64,000 bases of DNA, taken from positions 62,001 through 126,000 of the forward strand of contig NZ_JACJOO010000006.1 of assembly GCF_014695575.1 (NCBI RefSeq). The letters are read 5' to 3'. The position numbers were made by a program, and so were the translations under genes. Of this stretch, positions 33,979 to 41,560 are shown piece after piece. The notes beneath the pieces are model-generated. The model saw nothing but the letters and a program-made list of their open reading frames with translations. It ran no database searches and was not told where the DNA came from. Numbering within the stretch: position 1 is the first letter of the stretch; each line of letters starts with the position of its first letter. The DNA comes from Leptolyngbya sp. FACHB-8 (GTDB lineage: Bacteria; Cyanobacteriota; Cyanobacteriia; Elainellales; Elainellaceae).

Positions 33979-34982
33979 GCTCCCAGTCCTTTAGCCACCA
34001 ACACGGTTACATCGTCGCGATCGCGATGAAAGTCCCGGTACAAAACTCCAGCGATTAAGCTGGGATGTTTTCGGCTTAAACCTGGGTAGCGATCGAGCTT
34101 CCACTGGGTACTCAAGCCATCGGAATGCATGATAAAAAGTCCGTTGGGATACCAGGGGTAGGTAAACTCATGGACCTTACGTATTTCATGTCCTACCGTG
34201 CCGTTGTAAGACACCAGGTTGTGATGATTTGTCTCTGACGTGATGCTAGCTGAAATGTTGCCGATCCCTGCAAAGTGAACCAACTGTTTTTCAAAATTGA
34301 TTTCTGCGATCGCCAGGGCTGCTCCTCGGGTGCTGCGCAGAGCTGCATGGGCCGCTTCAACAATCCGTTGAGGAGATTGGTGATACTGCTCCTGAAACAC
34401 CCGGATGGCGGCTGAAGCAGCACTAGCAGCGGCAGGGCCATGGCCCAGGCCATCGACTACCAGTAACAGCCTGCGTGGGTAATCGGATTGGCACGCCCAG
34501 TCGTCCCCGGACACATCCTCTCCATGCTTGGGTAGACACACCACGCCCATTTCTAGAACGTCCTCCGGCGGTGGGGTGATGGGATTAGCCCAGAGGTGAG
34601 CGAGAAGGGCGGTTCCCCTGGTCGGTAGCGAGTAAACCTCAAAAAAGTTGGAAAGGCGACGAATAGCCCCCAACCCATTGCCCGCTGTCCCGCCGGTGGA
34701 AAAGCCGTCTTGCAGGCAGGTTTCCACATCCATCATGCCGGAACCTCGATCTAAGGCCAACACTTCAATACCAACAGTGGGATGTTGGGCGATCGCCCGC
34801 AGCATAATGACTCCCCCACCTCCATGTTGAACCAGATTGCTGGCAACCTCCGTGACCAGAATTCCGACCTTACCCCGCTCTGTTTCCTTAAACCCAAGTC
34901 GATTGGCTAACGCCAGAGATGCTCGTCGTGCTTCCCCGGTTTGACTTTGCTCTGTAACGGCGATCGCGGTAGATTCCCTCAA
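33975..34982 (-). CDS. SpoIIE/RsbX-type PP2C phosphatase with N-terminal ATPase domain
   Basis: 335 residues starting at TTG 34982, supported by GAGGAAA 6-7 nt upstream and by no in-frame Met before residue 60. N-terminal GHKL domain (VTEVASNLVQHGGGG, LDRGSGMMDVE, GNGLGAIRRL) followed by a PP2C/SpoIIE domain (LLVVDGLGHGPAAASAASAA, metal Asp; HSDGLSTQW; HRDRDDVTVLVA). In stressosome systems RsbX dephosphorylates RsbR/RsbS and resets the complex. Overlaps the following kinase by 4 nt. Confidence 0.92.
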   Translation of the reverse strand: MRESTAIAVTEQSQTGEARRASLALANRLGFKETERGKVGILVTEVASNLVQHGGGGVIMLRAIAQHPTVGIEVLALDRGSGMMDVETCLQDGFSTGGTAGNGLGAIRRLSNFFEVYSLPTRGTALLAHLWANPITPPPEDVLEMGVVCLPKHGEDVSGDDWACQSDYPRRLLLVVDGLGHGPAAASAASAAIRVFQEQYHQSPQRIVEAAHAALRSTRGAALAIAEINFEKQLVHFAGIGNISASITSETNHHNLVSYNGTVGHEIRKVHEFTYPWYPNGLFIMHSDGLSTQWKLDRYPGLSRKHPSLIAGVLYRDFHRDRDDVTVLVAKGLGA

Positions 34983-35007
34983 TCAGTTTCCTCTTATACG
35001 ATACTTG

Positions 35008-35066
35008 CCAGGGTTTATGCGTTTTTGTCGTGTGTCGTGTGTGAAGCGCACCCTGGACAACAAAAA
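35008..35066. repeat. Degenerate hairpin between phosphatase and rsbT genes
   Basis: CCAGGGT (35008-35014) pairs with ACCCTGG (35050-35056), and TTTTTG (35022-35027) with CAAAAA (35061-35066), around GTGTGAAGCGCAC. It looks like a decayed palindrome with a GTGAAGC apex, placed within the stressosome operon. Confidence 0.5.
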
Positions 35067-35078
35067 TGGAACCTGATG

Positions 35079-35477
35079 TTATTTCCAGCGTACAAGGGTT
35101 ACTCGTGTTCCCTCTCCCACCACAGACTCAATTTCAAATTGGTTTGCAAGGCGTTTCGCGCCGCCTAATCCCATTCCCAGGCCACCACCCGTTGTAAATC
35201 CATCCTTAAGCGCCAGTTCAACATCGGGAATGCCTGGCCCCTGATCTTCAAACGTAAGCTTAACACCCCGCCGTGTTCCTTCCAGGAGTGTTTCTAGCTT
35301 CACGGTACCTCCGCCCCCATAGTCCAGGGTATTGCGCGCTAACTCACTGGCAGCCGTCACAATTTTCGTTTGATCGACCAAACCAAAGCCAATTTCAATG
35401 GCGTATTGGCGTACCGCTTGCCGCACTAAAACCACATCCGCAGAGGATTGAATGACCATGGTTTCAGTCTTCTGCAT
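35079..35477 (-). CDS. rsbT: RsbT-like serine kinase of the stressosome
   Basis: About 132 residues from ATG 35477 (GGAG about 12 nt upstream; other in-frame ATGs at 35489 and 35459). A stand-alone GHKL ATPase: TAASELARNTLDYGGGG (N box), EDQGPGIPDVE, GGGLGMGLGGAKRL. RsbT phosphorylates RsbR and RsbS STAS domains and is released from the stressosome on stress. It overlaps the rsbS stop by 14 bp. Confidence 0.93.
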   Translation of the reverse strand: MQKTETMVIQSSADVVLVRQAVRQYAIEIGFGLVDQTKIVTAASELARNTLDYGGGGTVKLETLLEGTRRGVKLTFEDQGPGIPDVELALKDGFTTGGGLGMGLGGAKRLANQFEIESVVGEGTRVTLVRWK

Positions 35478-35880
35478 CGCCCTCTGCACTCCGTTCCGTA
35501 ACAGCGGGCTGAACCATTATGGGCTGCCCCATTGATGATCGCAGTAGTTCCATACCCTTTTCCACACTTAACGCCGTGCGAATGCCCGTGAATGATAACC
35601 CCAATTCCACCAGGGTAATGGCGACAGCGGGTTGCATGCCGACCACAACCGTTTCAGCATCCATCACCCGTGACATTTTGGCAATATTTCCCAGGATTCT
35701 CCCAATGAAGGAATCGACAATTTCTAAGGCCGAGATGTCAATCAAGACGCCGCTAGCGTGGGTTTGGCTAATGCGATTGGTCAAATCATCCTGTAAGGTC
35801 ATGGCGAGGCGATCGTGCATGTCAACCTGAATGGTGACGAGCAAGAATTCGCCCATTTGAAGAATGGGAATGCGTTCCAT
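35464..35880 (-). CDS. rsbS: RsbS-like STAS protein
   Basis: 138 residues, a single STAS domain. GVLIDISALEIVDSFIGRIL carries the Ser (VDSF) phosphorylated by RsbT in the Bacillus paradigm. RsbS forms the stressosome core with RsbR. Located 27 bp after rsbR and overlapping rsbT. Confidence 0.93.
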   Translation of the reverse strand: MERIPILQMGEFLLVTIQVDMHDRLAMTLQDDLTNRISQTHASGVLIDISALEIVDSFIGRILGNIAKMSRVMDAETVVVGMQPAVAITLVELGLSFTGIRTALSVEKGMELLRSSMGQPIMVQPAVTERSAEGDAED

Positions 35881-35907
35881 CAGTCTCTCCTCTAACCTGC
35901 TTTCGAC

Positions 35908-36777
35908 CTACTTTCGGGCAATAGTGGCTCCCGCTCGCTTCAACGCCAGGAGAAAGGCATCGGCTAGCGTTGCCTTCGTGACGACATCGGCTAAATCAAT
36001 GCCAAGATACACGATCGTTTGTGCAATTTGAGGTCGAATGCCGCTAATAATACAATCGGCCCCCATAAGACGAGCAGCCGTAACGGTTTTTAAAAGATGT
36101 TGAGCCGTGAGTGTATCTACCGTTGGAACTCCGGTGATATCAATAATGGCAATCTCGGATCCTGTCTCAACGATTTTCTGCAATAACGACTCCATCACCA
36201 CCTGAGTCCGAGCGCTATCCAGGGTGCCAATGATAGGTAATGCTAAGATTCCTTCCCAAAGCTTGACAACTGGTGTAGATAACTCCATCAATTCTTCCTG
36301 CTGTCGCAAGATCACTTCCTCTCGCGACTTTTGGTAAGCTTCCATGACCAGCAATCCCAGGCGATCGAGCAAGTCTGTGGCTTGCCAAATCTCGGCACCC
36401 AGCTCAGCCGGGTCTTTCAATTGCTGCCGCAACCGGTCAAACAGGGGGCGCTTGAATGAAAAGATGAAGGTAGCGGTTTCCGTTGGTGTGAAGCCTTTTT
36501 GGGAGCGCGATCGCGAGACACTCGTCAACATCTCCCGCACATCCCGCCACTCCGATGCTTGGATGCTACTTAAGTTGCCATATTGTGTCGCAATACGAAG
36601 CAATTTCAGAAATTCCCGGCATTCTTCTTGTAATTCGGCTTCTTTAATCAAGCCTTTTCGGGTATTCGTGGCGATTAATTCCTGGTTCCACTCCGACAGC
36701 AGATCTGCCTCATAGGTTTTCAGTATTTCTGGTATCTTGCTTCCATTCATCATTTCCATGAGGCAATTTTCCTTCAT
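35908..36777 (-). CDS. rsbR: RsbR-like stressosome sensor protein
   Basis: 289 residues. The N-terminal ~160 residues are helical (RsbRD-type N-terminal region, sensor role), and the C-terminal STAS domain (~170-285) has AIIDITGVPTVDTLTAQHLL with the conserved Thr positions phosphorylated by RsbT. First gene of the minus-strand stressosome operon; ATG 36777, with alternative Met codons at residues 7, 9 and 10. The N-domain ligand is unknown. Confidence 0.92.
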   Translation of the reverse strand: MKENCLMEMMNGSKIPEILKTYEADLLSEWNQELIATNTRKGLIKEAELQEECREFLKLLRIATQYGNLSSIQASEWRDVREMLTSVSRSRSQKGFTPTETATFIFSFKRPLFDRLRQQLKDPAELGAEIWQATDLLDRLGLLVMEAYQKSREEVILRQQEELMELSTPVVKLWEGILALPIIGTLDSARTQVVMESLLQKIVETGSEIAIIDITGVPTVDTLTAQHLLKTVTAARLMGADCIISGIRPQIAQTIVYLGIDLADVVTKATLADAFLLALKRAGATIARK

Positions 36778-36884
36778 CTACCCAAGATTCAGTGTAGGCT
36801 TACTTCAGCTTAAGGTAAAATCCAATTTTGCTCCTGCTCAGCTTGTATCTCCTTGATAAACGGATGGTGATTAACAATACCTTT

Positions 36885-36955
36885 GCCATTTTTCTCAAGC
36901 CCTTGATCTTGCGTACATGTTGCGCCCACAAAATCAAGGGCTTGAGAAAAATGGC
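36885..36955. repeat. Hairpin, family A, decayed centre
   Basis: Arms 36885-36907 and 36933-36955 are perfectly complementary over 23 bp, but the ~25-nt centre no longer pairs. It resembles the outer two-thirds of the perfect copy 23 bp further on. Confidence 0.85.
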
Positions 36956-36977
36956 GAGTATGTTGGATCATTAGTTC

Positions 36978-37052
36978 GGACAGTTTTTCTGAAACCCTTG
37001 ATCTTGCGTGCGCGAAGCGCACGCAAGATCAAGGGTTTCAGAAAAACTGTCC
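36978..37052. repeat. 36-bp perfect hairpin, family A
   Basis: Arms 36978-37013 and 37017-37052 are perfectly complementary, 36 bp, with a GAA loop inside GCGCGAAGCGC. Starts GGACAGTTTTTCTGAAACCC. Confidence 0.95.
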
Positions 37053-37320
37053 AGAGTATTGTTGGATTAAACATAAGCCTTAAAAAACTGTACCGTTCGC
37101 CAAAAGATTAAATAGAATGAGTAATATCCTAATTTTGATTGCACTTCTGCTTTTAAACAAATAATTTTGCTTGCATCAGATAAAGATTTTAGAGCAAACA
37201 AAATAGAGGAATGTTAAAGACTAGTAATATATATATCGATAAATATTTTAACAGAATGAAAGATGGAACTTTTCCATCATTTATAATTTATATCCTTGCT
37301 AAGTGTTTCTAGAACAACTA

Positions 37321-37728
37321 TTAGAATGTAGATATATCATCTTTAAATAGTAAAAATAAGATTCGGAATGAGCTGTATATCATACGGATAGACCCCATCT
37401 CCTCAAATTGTGACAGCACTACCTTGTAGGAAGGGGAAGCATGGAGTGGCGGTAGAATGAGCGGTTCATGCTTCAGAGCTTCGAGGGGAATGGGCGATCG
37501 CGCCCCATATTGCTTTGCCAATGGATGTTGCTCGGGCAAAGCCACGACAAATGATTCTTGCATAATGGGTAGGAAATTCAAGTTTGGATCATTGGCGTGG
37601 GGATTAGGCAAATGTTCAAAGCCCACATCAATGGAACCCTGGCGCAGACCATCAATCATCTCCTCAATGGTCATGCTTCTTAGCTCTAATTCCACCTGAG
37701 GGTAATGTTCACGGAACTGTTGTTTCTA
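37321..37728 (-). pseudogene. LysR-type regulator remnant
   Basis: Minus-strand text KQQFREHYPQVELELRS...EEMIDGLRQGSIDVGFEHL followed by FVVALPEQHPLA is the first half of a LysR substrate-binding domain. The DNA-binding HTH part is missing 5', with a stop just before KQQF near 37728, and after about residue 105 the sequence turns into unrelated AT-rich text. No intact regulator remains. Confidence 0.75.
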
Positions 37729-37734
37729 ATCAAA

Positions 37735-37761
37735 GGGTCACTTCAAAAGATGAAGTAACCC
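37735..37761. repeat. Small hairpin
   Basis: 11-position stem with one mismatch (GGGTCACTTCA / TGAAGTAACCC) and a 5-nt loop, next to the LysR remnant. Confidence 0.6.
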
Positions 37762-37842
37762 ATTCTCTTTTAGGTTGCGTAAAATACGGTAAATGATCAT
37801 ACTCCTGCTAAACAGCAGGGCAGGTTTTAAAACTACCTTGAA

Positions 37843-37881
37843 GATTATCTTTTTGTGCGCAAAACGTGCGAAAAGATAATC
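37843..37881. repeat. Hairpin, GATTATCTTTT type
   Basis: Outer 12 bp pair perfectly; the inner part relies on G-T pairs. It resembles in arm sequence the hairpin at 53331. Confidence 0.75.
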
Positions 37882-37894
37882 TCTATAGTCTTGG

Positions 37895-37967
37895 CCCGGT
37901 TAGTGAGGACATCAGAAGCGATTAAAGGCATTGCCTTCAATTGCTTCTGATGTCCTCACTAACCGGG
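37895..37967. repeat. 25-bp hairpin with inner stem
   Basis: Arms 37895-37919 and 37943-37967 are perfectly complementary (CCCGGTTAGTGAGGACATCA...). The 23-nt centre can pair further (AAGGCA/TGCCTT), so nearly the whole 73 bp is a palindrome. Confidence 0.9.
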
Positions 37968-38117
37968 TGATAGCAGTAAAACAGATTTTAGTAACAACAG
38001 ATACAAGTCTTGCCATTTCTACCTTCTGAGGATCGTAGACTGCCGCTGTTGATAGATTTGAGCAACGCCATTCTTGAACAAGCTTGAATTATCAACAAGC
38101 ATACTCTGAGCAAACCA

Positions 38118-38756
38118 ATGGCATTCTTTAACTCTGACGTTCCACTTCTCGCGCGCAAACCATCGCTTGCTTCTGTACCTGCTTCTCCAGATACTTGGCG
38201 AGTCCATTGTTCAATTGGTCATGCTGCCTTATGGTCGTCGTTCTACACGCGCCACGATCAAGCCTGTTTAAGCTGGGGGCTGTTGGCTGCTAGTATCTTC
38301 GCCATGGCTCAATTTTTACCCTTGAGTTGGACAACCCAAGCCTTGCTTGCTTCGATCCTAACGGCACTTGGTAGTTTTGCTATGGCTTGGCTCACTTGGC
38401 GCTATACCCACCACGATCAACTGGCCTGGATTCTCTATTCTTGGCTTGCACTCATGCTCGTCGGGACGATCCTCACGGATTTGGGTGTTTGGCGTCCCTG
38501 GGGGGTGATGTTGGTCAACTTATGCCCCCTGTGGTTAATTCTTTGTGGCATCGGCTATTTCATCACAGCTCTAGGAATGCGATCCCGCCTCATCCTGTTA
38601 TGCAGCGCAGCTCACTTCCTGGCTATTGCATTGCTTCCTCTTTTCGTAACCTATCAGATTTTGCTCACAGGCTTTGTCATTTCTGGCTCAGCTATTCTTC
38701 TCGCTGAACTCCAGTGGGATTCTAATGGCGTCTGCAACTATCAATCCTTAAATTAA
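38118..38756 (+). CDS. Hypothetical polytopic membrane protein
   Basis: 212 residues with about six hydrophobic segments (starting near residues 50, 75, 100, 125, 150 and 175). A Pro/Ser-rich cytosolic N-terminus precedes them. No family recognised; membrane location is clear from composition. ATG 38118 lacks a strong Shine-Dalgarno. It is convergent with the methyltransferase gene at 77-bp spacing. Confidence 0.72.
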   Translation: MAFFNSDVPLLARKPSLASVPASPDTWRVHCSIGHAALWSSFYTRHDQACLSWGLLAASIFAMAQFLPLSWTTQALLASILTALGSFAMAWLTWRYTHHDQLAWILYSWLALMLVGTILTDLGVWRPWGVMLVNLCPLWLILCGIGYFITALGMRSRLILLCSAAHFLAIALLPLFVTYQILLTGFVISGSAILLAELQWDSNGVCNYQSLN

Positions 38757-38833
38757 ATGCTTATTCAATTAGCCTACTCTTTGGGTTCTTCGCTTTTTAT
38801 GAAAATGGGTATACAGCATGCACACGCTGAGTC

Positions 38834-39739
38834 CTACGCCGCCGGTACAGCTTGGAGAATGAGCGCCTGACGGCTGGTACTATTACCCCCGGTCTCCTGA
38901 CTGATGGGAAGGTGATCATACCGTCCGAAGCCGTTATTAATGCTAGCGGGGTGTTGGAGATGAACAACAGTCCATCCACAGGACTGAAAGAACGGCGTGG
39001 GATGATCGCATCCCCACTGCCAATGTTGGACAACGCGGCCATCGTTCGCTTTTTGGGCCTGATTACTGGCCAGGATAGAGGCAGTGCTTAAAACATCGCT
39101 GTGAAGGCTACTACCCTGAGCGCTTAGGCTAGCGATCGCCCGCAACAACCTCACAACTTCCGCTTCCTCTAAGTACATCAAGACCCCTTCCAGAAGCCAG
39201 GCGGTAGGCTTGTTGAAGTTGAAGCCAAGGGTGTGGAGCTTTTCGACCCAACTCAGTTCCCTGAGATCGCCTGGCAGGAGGACGTGAGAAACCTCAGATG
39301 GATGTCCAAGACAATGGGTTTTGTAAGCCAGCAATTCTGCATCATCAACCTCAAAGATACGGATGCCTGTATGCCAGCTCAAGCGGTAAGCACGGGTATC
39401 GAGTCCTGCTCCCAACAAAACGACTTGAGTGCAGTTTGAGGCAAGTAGACGGTCATCGAATGTGCGGGTGCGAACCGATATATAACGGGTTCGTTTTAGA
39501 ATGACATCGGATAGGGGGCTGGCGTCACGGTGGGCGATCGCCTGCCACTGTTCCAACAAATAACTCACTTCGGCTCCCGCTAGCTGCTGGGAGTAGGGGT
39601 CGGTAAAAAGGGGAAAAGGTTGCTGCTGCTCAATGGCTCGCTTCGCGGCAACGATCATGGCTGTATTGAGAATGGATGCATCGAGGCTTGGGGACGGCTG
39701 CCCCGCATCATGTATCGACATTAAGCTCATCCCTCCCAA
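38834..39739 (-). CDS. LCMT-like SAM-dependent methyltransferase
   Basis: 301 residues. The motifs fit the leucine carboxyl methyltransferase/PPM family of class I enzymes: DPYSQQLAG, ISVRTRTFDDRLL, QVVLLGAGLDTRAYRL (SAM-binding), IFEVDDAELLAYK and WLLEGVLMYLEE. Such bacterial proteins methylate small-molecule or protein carboxylates or hydroxyls; the substrate is unknown. The first Met codons (1, 4, 7) are alternatives. Confidence 0.9.
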   Translation of the reverse strand: MGGMSLMSIHDAGQPSPSLDASILNTAMIVAAKRAIEQQQPFPLFTDPYSQQLAGAEVSYLLEQWQAIAHRDASPLSDVILKRTRYISVRTRTFDDRLLASNCTQVVLLGAGLDTRAYRLSWHTGIRIFEVDDAELLAYKTHCLGHPSEVSHVLLPGDLRELSWVEKLHTLGFNFNKPTAWLLEGVLMYLEEAEVVRLLRAIASLSAQGSSLHSDVLSTASILASNQAQKANDGRVVQHWQWGCDHPTPFFQSCGWTVVHLQHPASINNGFGRYDHLPISQETGGNSTSRQALILQAVPAA

Positions 39740-39794
39740 ACAGTGCCCACTCTAGCATTCTCCATGAATTCAGACTGTTTCAGGTAATCGCTGT

Positions 39795-39926
39795 CAGCAA
39801 TTCTGATTTTGAAATCAGGCCCGAAAACCGCGCGCTTTTAGCGCGCGGTTTTCGAGCATCAAAGCCAAGAGTTCACGCCCGTAGGGCGTGAACTCTTGGC
39901 TTTGATGCCCGTACTAAGAATTGCTG
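39795..39926. repeat. Compound palindrome, family C, predicted three-way junction
   Basis: Outer arms CAGCAATTCT (39795-39804) and AGAATTGCTG (39917-39926) enclose two perfect hairpins: 39822-39854 (14 bp, TTTTA loop) and 39856-39908 (25 bp, GTA loop). The outer arms and the TTTTCGAGC and TCAAAGC segments are shared with the element at 45258-45330, which lacks the second hairpin. Confidence 0.88.
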
Positions 39927-39951
39927 GATCGCTGTAGGGTTGATGCAATAC

Positions 39952-39990
39952 AGAAGGAGTGTGGATCGCTTAGCGACCCACACTCCTTCT
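39952..39990. repeat. 18-bp hairpin
   Basis: AGAAGGAGTGTGGATCGC pairs with its partner with one mismatch and a TTA loop. Lies 74 bp before the DUF2949 start. Confidence 0.85.
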
Positions 39991-40063
39991 TAATTAACTT
40001 AAATGTCGCTATATAGGGCGTACGAAGCGTGAAAATAATCAGCCCCAAGATTAACCCAAAAGC

Positions 40064-40324
40064 ATGAGGTCGATCCCAGGTTATCTCGGCACAATGACAT
40101 CATCAATTGCTCTCTCTGCATGGGTTAAAGCTATGGCCTCGCCGATTCAAGCGCAATTAATCCGATTCCTTCAGGACGAGTTAGCGATTCCTGCAGATTC
40201 TATTGCCATGGCGCTGCGGCATGAAGAACCGTTGCCAAATCTGCTGCCCATGGTTCTCTGGCAGTATGGCCTCATTACCCTAGAGCAGCTTGACCGCGTG
40301 TTTGACTGGCTAGAGATGGTCTAA
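40064..40324 (+). CDS. DUF2949 family small protein
   Basis: Up to 86 residues. The conserved part is QAQLIRFLQDELAIPADSIAMALRHEE...LPMVLWQYGLITLEQLDRVFDWLE, which fits the cyanobacterial DUF2949 family. The start is ambiguous: ATG at 40064, 40094 or 40133; the last gives a protein of the usual family size. Function unknown. Confidence 0.85.
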   Translation: MRSIPGYLGTMTSSIALSAWVKAMASPIQAQLIRFLQDELAIPADSIAMALRHEEPLPNLLPMVLWQYGLITLEQLDRVFDWLEMV

Positions 40325-40342
40325 TCCGATCAAGAATCTCAT

Positions 40343-40406
40343 ATCTCAAAACTAAATTTGGGGGTGGGGTGCGTACGTGCCCCACCCCCAAATTTGACTT
40401 TGAGAT
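40343..40406. terminator. Hairpin between convergent genes
   Basis: Outer 8-bp ATCTCAAA/TTTGAGAT and inner 16-bp AAATTTGGGGGTGGGG/complement arms around a GTAC-containing centre. Placed between the DUF2949 gene and the convergent hydrolase. Confidence 0.85.
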
Positions 40407-40411
40407 AGGTT

Positions 40412-41188
40412 TTAAGCCGCCCAACGAGCCATAAAAGCTTCACATACCGTTACAAATTGAATTGGAGTTTCCACCATTGGATAATGGCCCGCGTTGCTCA
40501 TTACATGCAATTCAGCCTTTGGGAACCACTCCAGAATGGTCCCTTTCACGAACTCTGTGGGCACGCCAGCGTCATATTCCCCTGTCAAGGCTAGAAAGGG
40601 CACTGGACAGCCCTGAACTTCCTCAGCAAAGTCTTCCCCAGACCACGTATGAAAGTAAGCACGATAGGCTTCGGGGGTTGTTGTCCGCAAAGACTCGCTG
40701 ATCATAAACTGTTCCCACTTGGGTGTATGGCGGCTCCCCGTGGTGACTGTGCAAATGATGCCACGATTGGCGGGTACTTCCCATGCAGAGGAGAAAAGCG
40801 CATAGCCATTCTCATCCAGGCTAATTTTGCAGGCCGGAACTGGAGCAACCCCAACGGCAGATTTGAGGCGATCGCCATATCGCGCACACAAAAACTGAGC
40901 TGTTTTGCCCATCATTGAGTGCCCAATATAGTGAAATTTGTTCCATCCCAGGTTATCGGCTAGGGCCGTTACATCCCCGGCAATCTCAGCGAAGGTGTAC
41001 TCGCCTGCAATATCTCGGGATTCGCCATAACCGCGAGGGTCAACGAAGCAGTAGGTGAACTTCTCCCGGTCGAGCCATAGGTGAATGGGCTGGAAGACGC
41101 TGCGATCGCCCAGCCACCCGCCCATGACGATGACCTTCTCTGGACCGTCACCCAAAATTTCGTGCCCCAGGAGAGCTGCTGTGCTCAT
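40412..41188 (-). CDS. Alpha/beta hydrolase
   Basis: About 258 residues from ATG 41188 (GAGG 10 nt upstream); an upstream ATG would add 11 residues. The fold markers are VIVMGGWLGD, FVDPRGYGES, the nucleophile elbow GHSMMGK, an Asp in LTGEYDAGVP, and the catalytic His in SNAGHYPMVE. Hydrolase of an unidentified ester, lactone or similar substrate. It is divergent from the xylulokinase gene. Confidence 0.9.
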   Translation of the reverse strand: MSTAALLGHEILGDGPEKVIVMGGWLGDRSVFQPIHLWLDREKFTYCFVDPRGYGESRDIAGEYTFAEIAGDVTALADNLGWNKFHYIGHSMMGKTAQFLCARYGDRLKSAVGVAPVPACKISLDENGYALFSSAWEVPANRGIICTVTTGSRHTPKWEQFMISESLRTTTPEAYRAYFHTWSGEDFAEEVQGCPVPFLALTGEYDAGVPTEFVKGTILEWFPKAELHVMSNAGHYPMVETPIQFVTVCEAFMARWAA

Positions 41189-41319
41189 AGTAAGTTGCCT
41201 CGACTGGAAAAAATTGCTCATCCTTTATTAAAAGTGAAAATCAAAAAATGAAAAATACTTCTCACTTGGACTCGTCTAATCTTTACGTTGCAGTTTGCGT
41301 TTTTCATCTTCAATATTCT

Positions 41320-41382
41320 GGACAGTTTTTCAGAAACCCCTGATTTTACGTGTACTTCGAGGATGCAAAATCAGGTGCATAA
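41320..41382. repeat. Hairpin, family A, right arm decayed
   Basis: The left arm (GGACAGTTTTTCAGAAACCC...) matches other family A copies and is preceded by the same CAATA flank, but the right arm is eroded after AAAATCAGG. A palindrome losing function. Confidence 0.8.
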
Positions 41383-41389
41383 GAGTTTA

Positions 41390-41442
41390 CCCAGGATGTT
41401 GGTGCTTGGCCCGTTTCGCGGGCCAAGCACCAACATCCTGGG
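41390..41442. repeat. 24-bp hairpin
   Basis: Arms 41390-41413 and 41419-41442 (CCCAGGATGTTGGTGCTTGG...) pair perfectly, with a short TTTCG loop. It abuts the decayed family A copy. Confidence 0.88.
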
Positions 41443-41560
41443 GGTAATTTCATTGTTGGAAATCTCCTTAAGATTTTTCATTATTTCGGGAGGGGAAGAT
41501 ACTGGGAGAATGCGGTATGGTTTGGAGCGTGAAACCTACCAAAGCATGTCGGGGGGAAAG

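Larger units (their letters stand above)
36778..37320. other. Intergenic region upstream of the stressosome operon
   Basis: 543 bp containing two family A palindromes (36885-36955 partly decayed, 36978-37052 perfect), then an AT-rich stretch 37080-37320 without genes. The rsbR promoter presumably lies between 36778 and 36885. Confidence 0.5.
39740..40063. other. Divergent intergenic gap filled by palindromes
   Basis: 324 bp between two divergent genes (methyltransferase minus, DUF2949 plus), mostly occupied by a compound palindrome (39795-39926) and a further hairpin (39952-39990). Promoters for both genes must lie in what remains. Confidence 0.6.
41189..41560. other. Divergent gap with a decayed and an intact palindrome
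   Basis: 372 bp between the hydrolase and xylulokinase genes. Contains the decayed family A copy 41320-41382 and the 24-bp hairpin 41390-41442. No XylR-type operator like that at 46602 was seen here. Confidence 0.5.

Noticed and set aside
36778-37320. Sigma factor or anti-sigma gene beside the stressosome
   Set aside because: The region holds only palindromes and AT-rich non-coding DNA, followed by a LysR remnant.
41288-41560. Extended N-terminus of xylulokinase
   Set aside because: It runs through two palindromes; the GGGGGG-preceded ATG 41561 gives the family's standard N-terminus.
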